Under the pieces are notes generated by a model. It was not told the origin of the DNA, ran no database searches, and saw only the letters and a list, made by a program, of their open reading frames with translations. Of a stretch of 64,000 bases of DNA, positions 47,801 to 57,769 are shown in pieces (within the stretch, counting starts at the first letter, position 1; each line of letters opens with the position of its first letter). A program made the translations under genes and the position numbers. The stretch lies in NCBI GenBank assembly GCA_050084515.1, contig CM114271.1, positions 39,928,001 to 39,992,000 on the forward strand, written 5' to 3'. The DNA comes from Blasia pusilla (taxonomy: Eukaryota > Marchantiophyta > Marchantiopsida > Blasiales).

Positions 47801-48006
47801 AAAGTGTCTCGTTGGGGTGGCATGTTACCTATAACAACTTCATGGGAGGCTGCCCTAAAGTTTGACTGCCCGATGATTAAACTGACTCCACCACAGATAA
47901 AAAAGCAGGAGAATGTATTGCCGTAAACTTCGGTAGAGCTCCGGTTCGGGATGCGGAGTTTCTACATGACGGTACTGCGGTAACCACAGCGCGGTCGATT
48001 CTCCAC
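47801..48006 (-). repeat. Repeat R2, copy 2
   Basis: Direct copy of 44744-44956; GC-richer than copy 1, with differences mostly C/T and G/A. It abuts R1 on one side and the GC-rich putative exon region on the other. Confidence 0.88.
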
Positions 48007-48085
48007 TCGCTGAGTGCAGTGCCGCTCGTCAACTTCGCCACGCCAAGTAGTGGCGAGCAGTAGCTGGACGACATGATATCCTAGC

Positions 48086-48333
48086 ATGATACGGTCCGAA
48101 AACATAATCACTTTAGGCAGGCGAAAGGAGCGAGCACTACCTTTCTCGAGCGAAGAGCCGGCATTCTTGCTACGGAGTTTCAATACCGAGCCGATAATTC
48201 CGGAGAGAGAGCGAGGAGCTGATAACTTCCCAAGTGAGTACATCACACCCGTGCTTCCCACCTTACCGACTGCGTTTATTGAGAGTGGGAGGAAACGACG
48301 TCGGACAAAACTAGGCGCGCACGGTCTCTACAG
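48086..48333 (+). CDS. Possible first coding exon of an unknown gene
   Basis: ATG at 48086 opens 82 codons (MIRSENIITLGRRKERALPF...GRKRRRTKLG) that end at a consensus donor ACAG|GTGAGG (48333/48334) just before the in-frame stop TGA. Composition is protein-like with a basic KRRR cluster. The next exon is unknown; an acceptor AAAAG near 48770 would continue in frame but is only a guess. On the opposite strand, 48246-47962 is also open (MYSLGKLSAPRSLSGIIG) and could be the true coding strand. Confidence 0.3.
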
Positions 48334-49371
48334 GTGAGGAATTGGAATCTGGAACTCTCTGGAGTCCGGACTCCTTACGTGTTCAGCAGCTTCAGCTTTC
48401 ACGCCGGCGTTTCTGGCCCGCGCAACGCGTGTGATCCGGATTCCCGTCGTGACGATCTTTCGAGAAGGTACGTATCCGAGATTCATGTGGATCGCTGTGC
48501 ATTCGGAAGGCTAGGACTCCAGGGCTGGCACTCCAGCTACATTAAAGATTCCTCCGCTGAATTCGTTATGAAATGTACAGCACAGTCGATACATTCCCTA
48601 GGGTTCTGGTTAGTTCTAGCATGTACGGAGAAGTTCCCTGGATTCAGACACACCTCTGGTATGTACTGGCCAGTAATTTCGGTGACTCTGGCGAGTCTGG
48701 CGTTCTTTTTCGAGACTCTTCTTTTTCTTCCCTTTTCCTCCCGGGAAATTCAAATGAAAAGATTTGGTTCGTGGTTGCCGCCCCAAGCGGTTATGGCAAC
48801 TTGTGGTCATTGGGGAGCCGTGTTACCAAGGTATGGCGGGTGCATGGAGACGATGAAAGTTTGGTAACTCGTGTTTGCGTCCATGGCGGCACCACGGCAA
48901 CATTCTTCTAACATGGATGGTAGATCATATGGGGTTCTCTATAATCTAATCGCTATAACTGTCATTTTCATGTCTACGAATGAACGAGAGAAGGTTTTCC
49001 GACTTTTCCTTGTGGGGCACAGGGGATATGTGTGATAATGATAGACATATGTTTCAAGACTTGAGTTTTTTTTTCTCCCATCAAGAATTTGGTTATGATT
49101 TCTGCAAGTAAAGGTTGCTTTTATTGTTCTCATAGAGCTTATCCACTTCCTCTACATCATATTCAGGTGTAGTTCACTGACGATTTTTTAATACGTATTA
49201 TTTTGAGAAAACAAGACCTAAGAAAATATTATGAAAAGACTTCACACTGTTTTTATTTTTAATAAGGTCGCTTATAATAACACTGTGCACATGAGTGTTC
49301 TTTTTCATAGCATTTATAATACTATCATCCGTGTCCTAGCTAGATGATTCCATTACATCGGGATTCAAGTT
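48334..49371. other. Possible intron/downstream part of the 48086 gene, then AT-rich DNA
   Basis: GC-richer up to about 48910, with an open plus-strand frame (48334-48867) lacking an ATG at its start. No recognisable domain. Beyond 48920 the sequence is AT-rich and featureless. Confidence 0.3.
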
Positions 49372-49692
49372 ATGCCATTGTTTTCATTGGCTTCCTTTCC
49401 TGAAAGAATCTTAATGAATTCAATTGTCAGTTGTCCACTTACCTACATGACTTCGACCCGGGGCTATAGTTTTAAGACTATTACAAATATTTTAAGACGG
49501 CAATTTTGTCGAGTTTATTCACACAATTTAAAAAGGGCCTTTAATTCCAGTCCTACTTTATCAAAATTCAAAAAGAAAAATGGAAATCGTATACCAGTTA
49601 TGGGGGGAATCATGATTCTCTCTACCCTTGCGCTCATTTATTCTTGGGATTTTAAAACCAAGGTAGAATTAGATAATCCTGATAATTCTTGA
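49372..49692 (+). CDS. Possible small membrane protein with organelle-type leader
   Basis: 106 codons from ATG 49372; a second ATG (codon 15) is equally possible. Residues 15-60 are basic and Ser/Thr-rich with RRQFCRVYS, resembling a mitochondrial presequence cut site. Residues 77-93 (VMGGIMILSTLALIYSW) form one membrane helix, followed by a short acidic tail. I do not recognise the family. It sits in AT-rich DNA next to SINE-like units, so it may be a retrocopy or a chance frame. Confidence 0.35.
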   Translation: MPLFSLASFPERILMNSIVSCPLTYMTSTRGYSFKTITNILRRQFCRVYSHNLKRAFNSSPTLSKFKKKNGNRIPVMGGIMILSTLALIYSWDFKTKVELDNPDNS

Positions 49693-49726
49693 AAGAAAAA
49701 ATAAAACCATTATGATCCTCTCACCA

Positions 49727-49905
49727 TTGGGTAGGAAGTTGTAGCACAATGGACAACCTTCCCTCCCACCCCCCCTTCAACACATGGGTTTGAATCTAGC
49801 TACTCGCACTTCATTTTGTCCTCATACCACTCCCCACTTAAATCGGATTCTTACCCTCTTGACCTAACCCAAGGATGAATAGGCACTTTGACTACCACAA
49901 TGAGT
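49727..49905 (+). mobile_element. SINE-like element 1 (tRNA-derived head)
   Basis: GTAGCACAATGGACAACC (A-box-like, 49740-49757) and GGGTTTGAATC (B-box-like, 49786-49796) are spaced as in a tRNA gene. The body has CATTTTGTCCTC and ends near AAGGATGAATAGGCAC (about 49871-49886). This layout matches plant tRNA-derived SINEs. No target duplication was identified. Confidence 0.55.
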
Positions 49906-50077
49906 ATTTTACAAATTTTCATCTAGTATGGACATAATAGGGCCCATGAAAACATTAATCTTTTCCAATCTCATATCGGGTCACTTTAACCATAGGTTAT
50001 TTTTGTATAACATAATACCGCTTTCATTGTTTCTAGGTGTTACAAGCACGAGACTCGAGTGAAGTGGACATAGTGCT

Positions 50078-50220
50078 CTTTGCAAATGAGCAAGTCTTGA
50101 GTTTGAGGTCTTGGGTTCCAAACTGATTCTAGGTTCCCCATTTTGTCGATTTTCCTCTTCAACTACAATTCACTTCCAACTTGTTTCACACTAACTCGAG
50201 GAAGAATAGGCGCGAAACAT
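50078..50220 (+). mobile_element. SINE-like element 2
   Basis: Body and tail resemble element 1 (CCATTTTGTCGATTTTCCTC, then GAGGAAGAATAGGCGC near 50196-50211), with a B-box-like CTTGGGTTCCAA and weaker A-box. Same orientation as element 1, about 330 bp away. Confidence 0.45.
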
Positions 50221-51815
50221 GAAAGGTTTATTTTTGGCCTTTAAGAAAAATACCTCAACATCTTTGAATAGGAATCCACATTGTTCCTGTTGTATATACT
50301 TTTGCTTGGGAGCATTTTTTGCCACGAGTTTGAATTTTTTTTTTCGGCCCAACCCTCCTAAGTCTCTAGGAAAATATTTCCACCTCGAACTTTATAAGAG
50401 AGCAAAAACATGCTTATGGCGATTCTCCGCATTCATGTTTGCCTATACACAACCCTTCATTTTCATGGTCGTAAAGTAACTTTAAGCTCTTGGGATTTAG
50501 TGAGGTAAAGTCCATTTTGGCCTTGCAAATCTAGTGAAAAGTCATCCTTATAAATGAAGTCTATTTGCATAAATGTGAAGATTTTCATAATTATTTATAA
50601 AATTTTGAATTTCCAAAATTTTGAACGATATATTATGAAGAAGATTTGTATATGTGATTAATGTAATTTTTTTTCTTCAATCATAAAATTGTCCTAAGGG
50701 GAGTTTTGAGTTTCCCTTCTTATATCAATGAGGGAATGTATAAATCATAAATTAAATAGTTTGATAAGCTCATGAGATGCACTAAAAGACCATAAAGCAA
50801 GATAAGAGACAAAATTTTAAATGCATTTTTAATGACTGAAAATCTAGAATACAATTTATTTAAAATCAATCAATATTTTTAAAAAGGTAATAAAAATAAT
50901 TTCCCAAAATAATAAATTATGACATTCATACAATATGCACACCCATATTACCATAGATATAGCCATACACATGTTAATTAGCCTTTTTCCCAATCATTAT
51001 TAAGATCACTAGGATATCTGGAGTGAATTTATTAAAAGAAATCATGCCTAATATTTTTAATGTGAGTTATATTAGATCTGGGTTGAGCAAATTTCTCTTA
51101 AGTTGAGGAGATAATTCTTATAAAAATAAAAGAGATTTTTGACTCAAAGTTTGATTTGAAGATGAACGAATCTTAAGCACTTGAACTATAAATATGGGCT
51201 CCATCTTTTGGAATGCATGTCCATGGACACGTCCAAACTTGTCCGTCAATGTCCGTCCTACTGATACACTTGTCCGTTTGTGTGCAACCATTCTACACTC
51301 CCCCACTTTTATCGTACATTATAAGATGCCATACTAGGTCCTTTTCAAGACACTTTCAAATTCAACATATTAGCAAATTAAGCGTATTCAATCATCATCC
51401 ATGGGAAAAATCAGGAGGAATTATTTCTTAGCGGTGGAAGAAAATTATGTATGATTAAATTAGAATACATTTTTTATATAGAATTTGTAGGTAAATTTTT
51501 GAGGAATAAAACTTTTTGCCGTTACTGGAATTCGCATGGGAGAACATTTAATTGTCATATTACCACTCCACTATCACCTTATTTCTATTATTGAATTGAG
51601 GTTAGATTCAAGAGGAATACGCAAGGGGACAAAATGTGCCTGTTTTGACAGAGAGAGAATCGACGTTGACTAAATGAAGTGGGAGACGAAGTAAAAGGGC
51701 ATTCACATCTACTGGAGAACCATATCTTAACCATTTTCATTAAGCCCTCTGTGGTCATTCTTCTAAAATGTAAAATCCCGTAAAGATATACTAGTATATT
51801 GCACATCATCAGTCA
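50221..51815. other. AT-rich gene-free stretch
   Basis: No supported gene or recognised repeat. A cluster of GTCCGT-like words lies near 51215-51280. Confidence 0.45.
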
Positions 51816-51965
51816 TGCCTGTGAGCACGAGTGGAGGGTTTTTGGTGCACTATTTTGCGTATGTATGGCCCATCCCATCAATGGCAACCGACAACAACAT
51901 GGGATCGATGCCTCTAGTGACTTTTGATGGATGGTCTAGGATGAATGGGGACATCACCTCTGAAA
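51816..51965 (+). repeat. Repeat D, copy 1 (second copy at 61870-62005)
   Basis: Shares with 61870-62005 the words GAGGGTTT..GG.GCAC..TTTTGCGTATGTATGGCCCA and GGCAACCGAC.ACA.CATGGGA. Most differences are CG in copy 2 against TG or CA here, so this copy is more decayed. Confidence 0.8.
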
Positions 51966-52136
51966 CCATTTGTTATGCCTAGACTTGTTAAGTCACCTCT
52001 TAAACACTACACGTATCAACACCAAAAGAGGAAAAAAATATACACGCATTAATGCAAGAGGAAAACGTTCTCAAACCCCACCCTCTTTGAATAATATAGA
52101 TTTAATTACATTTTGACCATAAATTTATATATTAAG

Positions 52137-52766
52137 GGGAATAAAATATATGTAGAAAAAAGATGGGAAACCCATCACGATACAAAAGAGTGGGCATGGA
52201 GACCCAAAAAATAGACCTCAAGAGGCCGGAACTGGCCCCGAGGAGAAAGAAGGGGGCCTTCCTCCCTAACGACCAAAATCACCAACAGCAGAGACAATAT
52301 CAACAACACCTAGAGAACTATGACTACTACTAAGTGGGCCTCTAGCATTGGCGTCTCCAACCGCCTGAGCCCGCCGTAGAAGCCCATTTTCCTGGGCGCG
52401 CTGCAAAGCTATGGAGATCCGTTGCCTACAATAAAGTATCGCAGTGGCTAAGGACAACCCATTTCTCGACTAGAGATGATGGGCACAATCCGTAAGGAAC
52501 GAGTCAAACCTCTCCCACATCGCCTCGTACATCTCAATGGCTAGGGGGATAAATCGATGTCCGTCATGAAGTCGACTATAAATGTGGGTCTTCTTGACCG
52601 CCGCCACCGCCGCTCCTTGTAGCAATCTCCCTTGTGCTACCACTTGGGCTCGCATCGCCTCCCGCGTAGGATCCGTCACTACAACATCCGCTACCACCAC
52701 CTCAGACTCCCTCGTCACGTAGAGATCAACACGGATAAGGGAATCCCGCATGGAGTAGTGCCTCTC
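52137..52766 (-). mobile_element. 5'-truncated non-LTR retrotransposon copy 3, target duplication TATATATTAAG
   Basis: 630 bp, the 3' end of the same family as 53.1-57.1 and 57.8-61.8 kb, inverted. Flanked by an exact 11-bp duplication (52126-52136 and 52767-52777). It keeps the endonuclease-region codons (SLIRVDLYVTRESEVVVADV), the tail to VSAVGDFGR and the 3' hairpin GATGGGAAACCCATC (52162-52176 on the plus strand). One stop is a TAG at a CAG of copy 1. It lacks the RT. It defines the true 3' terminus of the family, ending ..CTACATATATTTTATTCCC on the minus strand. Confidence 0.92.
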
Positions 52767-53089
52767 TATATATTAAGTAGAGGATATAATTTGTCAATTA
52801 TCAATTACTACACGAGTATCCGTGCATCTCTTAGGATACATAGGGTATAGGGTTTATCATATCCGTGTATCGCACCATCCCTTAGGGTCCTTATTAGTCC
52901 AATCAATTAGTTAATAATTACAGTGCGATCCAAACCACCCCTCATTTTCCATTTCTACTCTACTCAATTGGATTTGCCAAACCAGTTTAAATTATTAACA
53001 ACAACCGCGTTCGTAGATATGCACGAGATGCTTCACACATACAAAAATAGGTTAGGTTCGCCCGGAAATGGTGTGTCGAGAAAGTTTGT

Positions 53090-56000
53090 TTGACTTGTCC
53101 TTTCTCCCTGAAATGCTCTGCGACCACCGGAACTGCGAACATGGCACGTCTATCCGGCCTAGATAATGACTTGCAGATTTGGAGGAGATGGGAGGGCGCG
53201 GCGGAGATCTACGGGATGGCGGCGGGGATGGGAAGGAGATTGATGGTGCGATGGAGGATGGAGGGGGGTCGTGTGTTATATCAAAACGGAGACACCGACT
53301 TCCTCTACATTTTGATCCGTAGCGTCAATCTTCTAGTGAAGTATTTACCATTTTATTTTATTTTGTAGATTTTTGTTGTTTTAGGGTTTCTCATGCAGGT
53401 ATTAGGGTCCTCTTTGTTGTCTCGTTTTGTTGTAATGCTTTGAATGTTTCCAAGACAACTCATATTGTTATTCCACACCACCCCTTCTTCTTTTTCTCCA
53501 TGTCCTTATTCTGTAGCCACACACGTTCCTCCTTCACGTTTGACCCATGTTTTTCTCCCTTATCCCACTCTATTCCCATCTATTTTTTCCATCTATGCTT
53601 TTTCCATATTACTAGTACCTTCATACTATCTCTACATTATTTTGGGAAGGGGTTGGGCCATATGTCATAGGTGAAGAAGGTAGATGAGAGGTCATACTAG
53701 GGAGAGCATTTCCGTGGACGGGAAGAGAGTCGATTACCTTTAGGGCTAGTTCGAATGGGGGTTGTGGGGCGGATTTTGGTGGGGTTTGTCTCTCGAGTTT
53801 GACGGAGGGGGTCATGTTCTCTTCTTGGTGAGAGGTGTCCATGCCTTGACTCACATCAACCCCTCGCGTAGGGGCTCGTGGGTCGTCTAGTCGGGATACG
53901 AAATGCCCTTGTTGTCCCGAATTCTTCACTTGTTCAGGAATTCGGAACCATTTAGCGGCTAAACATCCTGACTTTGATAGATTCGGATGGGTGGTTCCTC
54001 CAGTCGATCATGGATGCTTACCGGTGCTTCATGCATCATTGCCCCCTCCCGAGGCATGGAAGTGGTTGAGGTCCCACCTTGGCAGCATCACATGTGTCTT
54101 TGAAACCCATTTTCCTTGCCTGAGGTTGTTCCATAGGATCCCCCATGCTATTCGGGATGAGCTTCGCCAGTCTTTCCTCCTTCCCTTATCTAGGATCGCA
54201 CTTGATCCTATGGATGAGCTCTCGTGGTATCTACTACTTCTCCTTCCACGATGGTGTCTTCGCTATACCCGAGGAGGGAAGGCTGGCCATAGAGAGGTTG
54301 TGGCCCGATTGCGGCGCTTCCGAGAAGGTGATTGGGAGTCTCTGGAGAGCGAGTTTGTGGCATATGCCAGAGGTAGCACTCCACGTGGTTTCCTAGCAGA
54401 CGATCTTGTAGCAGCCAGATTGCGACGATGTAGGAGACTTGGGCGAGCCGGGGAGTACTCGCGAGCGGCTCGCGCGCTACGCCCTATGCATATGGCTCCT
54501 CCTTCCGCTGTTACCATCGATGCCCTCCGAAGGCTACACCCTCGTCCAGTTGTTGACATCCCAGCATTTGTACGTGACTTCCATTCTGACAGGACCTTAT
54601 GCCTAGACCCGTCCCTCTTTGCACGCGCACTCGGGCGTTCCCCGAGGATAGCAGGTGGAGGGTTGTCCGGTATGATGTACGAACACCTTTGTGATTTCTT
54701 TCCATCCGAGGACTCTGCTCGGCTTTTCCGAGTTGCTTTAGGTTGCCTCTCACCTAGCTCAGGGGAGAGTGCCAACAGCAGTAGCCCATGTATTGGGGGC
54801 GGGGCGAATTTTGGCGTTATCTAAGGAGAGTGGAGGGATCCGTCCGATTGCCATAGGGGAGGTGCTCTTGTGGTTGGTGAGTCACACTATCGATTTGCAG
54901 TTCCGTGAGGCTTTCCAGTCACATCTGAGTCCGCACCAGTTGGGAGTTGCCACGCCAGCCAGTTGTGAGGCTGTAGGCTTAGGTTTGAGGGCTTGTTTAG
55001 ATATACAACCCGAGTGGGTGGTTCTCCAAGTTGATGTGGAGAACGCCTTTAACTCAGTGTCTCGGGCAACTATCTTCACGGAGCTGAGAGACGCAGGGGG
55101 TACCATAGCGAGCCTGATTCCCTTCGTGCATGCCATAAAAAGCATGCACAAAGGCTCTCTATTTTCACCACGGTAGGTTCGAGGAGGAGGTCACGGTCTT
55201 GGAGTCTGCTACCGGGACGCGTCGGGGTTATCCCTTGGGTGGTGCATTGTTTGCTTTGGCTCATAATTGAGCGGTTCTTTCTACGGTGGAGGCTTTCCCG
55301 GGTTGCATTTTCCCTTCATTGGCAAATGATACTCACATTGTCGGCCTGGAGACTTGGTTGTTCCTACATTTTAGCACTTTTTAGCACAGTTGGCACACGT
55401 CGGCCTCGCGGTGAAGGTGGGAAAGTGCAAGGCTTGGTCTTCATTAGGCTTGTCAGCGGATATTCATTTACCCGACGGTTTTTTGACACCTGCTGGAGGG
55501 CTTCGCGTCTTGGGAGTCCCACTCGGGAGCTAGGACTTTGTATCGAGTTTTTTGGCGGCGGCTCTTACCAAGGATCTTCTTCATGTCGACGATCTCACGA
55601 GGATTGGTGACCCTCAAGTAGCTTATGGAATCCTCTCGTCATGTTTTGCCCGTAGACATGGTTATCTGTGTAGAATGGTGTGGGCGACTAGCCATATTTC
55701 TTCCTTATATATATCCTTTGATAGAAAGATTATGCAGGTGTTTGGGGATCTTCTAGGACCCGGCTCATTAGAGTGCCCCGCGGGGGAGTTAGCTCGTAGA
55801 CAGGCTTCTTGTCCGATTGCCTTTGGTGGAGTAGGTCTCATAGCGACTGAGTTAGTGGCGTCTTCAGCCTTTTTAGGGAGTTGGGCCACTGTAGCACCCC
55901 TCCTTTGCTCCCGATTTTTGGTTAGGGATAGACCGCTACTTTTACAGTACGTTTCCCAGGTTGAGGATGGTCTTTTCCCACTTCAGTCTTCACTCACAGC

Positions 56001-57097
56001 TTGTAGAGACTCCCTTCTTGTTGAGGCTAGAGCAGTTCTTCCCGCTTTCTCTTCCCTAGTTACCTCAGCATATCAGGCTCCAATCTTCTTTGATGGAAGC
56101 CCACTTTGATGCATTGTTTAGAGCTACTATGTCGGACGGGAATATCCCCATGGAGGTTCGGGCCCGTATTCGCTCTTGCTCCGGAAAGGGGGCAGGCTCA
56201 TGGGTGGGAGCTCGTCCCCTCATCCCGGCTTTCCGCATCGCACCACTTACCTACACTATAGCGATGAGGTTCCGACTGGGCCTGCCCCAACCAACAGTGG
56301 TTGGCTCGACACATTGCGAGTGTCGCCGGAGTCTGGATCCACTTGGTGTGCATTTGGTACGGTGTCCAGTTGGGGGTGAGAGGATAGCCACTCACGATGC
56401 AATGCGGGATATTATGTTCTCTATTTCTCGGGAGAGTGGATTCCATGTACAAAGAGAGAGGCACTACTCCATGCGGGATTCCCTTATCTGTGCTGATCTC
56501 TACATGACGAGGGAGTCTGAGGTGGTGGTAGCGGATGTTGTAGTGACGGATCCTATGCGGGAGGCGGTGCGAGCCCAAGTGGTAGCACAAGGGAGATTGC
56601 TACAAGAGCGGCGGCGGCGGCGGCGGCGGTCAAGAAGATCCACATTTATAGTCGATTTCATGACGGACATCGATTTATCCCCCTAGCCATTGAGATGTAC
56701 GGGGCGATGGGGGAGAGGTTTGACTCGTTCCTTACGGATTGCGCCCATCATCTCCAGTCGAGAAATGGGTTGTCCTTAGCCACTGAGATACTTTATTGTA
56801 GGCAACGGGTCTCCATAGCTTTGCAGCGCGCCTAGGCAAATGGGCTCCTGCGGCGGGCTCAGGCGGTTGGAGACGCCAATGCTAGAGGCCCACTTAGTAG
56901 TAGTGATAGTTCTCTAGGTGTTGTTGATATTATCTCTGCTGTTGGTGATTTTGGTCGTTAGGGGGGAAGGCCTCCTTCTTTCTCCTCGGGGCCGGTTCCG
57001 GCCTCTTGAGGTCTATTTTTGGGGTCTCCATGCCCCCCCCTCTTTTGTATCGTGATGGGTTTCCCATCCTTTTTCTACATATATATTTTATTTCCGG
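53090..57097 (+). mobile_element. Non-LTR retrotransposon copy 1 (R2-like layout), near full length
   Basis: About 4 kb; 3' end near 57097 by comparison with copy 3, 5' end uncertain (similarity to copy 2 goes back to about 53150). Order: pyrimidine-rich 5' region, C2H2 zinc finger, reverse transcriptase, CCHC finger, endonuclease-like region, 3' hairpin. The finger and first 300 codons are in one frame; later parts are broken by several frameshifts. No LTRs and no poly(A) tail. Confidence 0.85.
53830..56686 (+). pseudogene. Copy 1 ORF: C2H2 finger, reverse transcriptase, CCHC and restriction-like endonuclease
   Basis: The finger CPCC..H....H is at 53904-53966 (C-x2-C-x11-H-x4-H), in frame with the next 280 codons to 54822 (HRIPHAIRDELRQ, LDPSLFARALGRSP, GGLSGMMYEHL). 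RT: GGIRPIAIGEVL (54832), PHQLGVATPASCEAV, motif A VLQVDVENAFNSVSR (about 55024-55068), motif B decayed (RRGYPLGGALFAL) and motif C AND instead of ADD (about 55325). C-terminal: GARPLIPAFRIAPLTYTIAM, then CECRRSLDPLGVHLVRC (C-x-C-x9-H-x3-C), GGERIATHDAMRD and ADLYMTRESEVVVADVVVTD. The last resembles the PD-(D/E)XK endonuclease of R2-type elements. A CGG run adds an Arg tract at 56609-56628. Not functional in this copy. Confidence 0.75.
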
Positions 57098-57769
57098 CAG
57101 CAGTTCAAGTTCCGAGTGTGCACTGTACAGAACGCACTCCTCCTCAAGGTCATCACAGTTTGTGTTCTCGTCTCATTAGGAATTCTTGATGGGACAATGA
57201 ATTATTGTAAGAAAATTTAATATGTTGGGTGTTTATGATTGCAGGTTTACTTTTCATGTGATTATCCAGTATTGCTTGTAATGATGAACTTTTGTATCTG
57301 GGCATTCTCGACTCAATTGATTTTCTTAATTTTTTCTCTATTTTTTAACGTTAGATCCGTGCACCTATGGGTAAAGTGAGATTTTCAATTGAATATGAAT
57401 GTTATCCTCTACGTTTTTAATTGAGAACTTCATGGGGCTTGGAAATTATTGTTTTGGTTGTATGGTGCAAGATTATGCTCGTAGTCCCGCAAGATGGAAA
57501 CTCATGAAGAAAACTCGTAGAGTATATTGAAAGATCACGCGGAGCCGTTGTGATGAGGACCCCTAATCCTGAATGTACTAGAAGACTGGGAGAACCGCTG
57601 GTCATAAAGGTGTACGAACCAGAGGTCGCGATAAGACCACTCGGGGCAATCCGCCAACGCTGGCTGAGGCCGGAGGTGCGGTGGGAGGTCCAAGTCCAGG
57701 TGAAGGTGGGCCCCGAATTCTCCCACCGGTTTATTTACTGATGCGTGTCATGTTGGGCTTGTGGGGCAG
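57098..57769. other. Spacer between non-LTR copies 1 and 2
   Basis: No recognised gene. The 5' end of copy 2 may extend into it. Confidence 0.4.

Noticed and set aside
56198-56590. Minus-strand 130-codon open frame inside non-LTR copy 1
   Set aside because: It is the complement of the finger/endonuclease coding region, and a similar shadow appears over copy 3.
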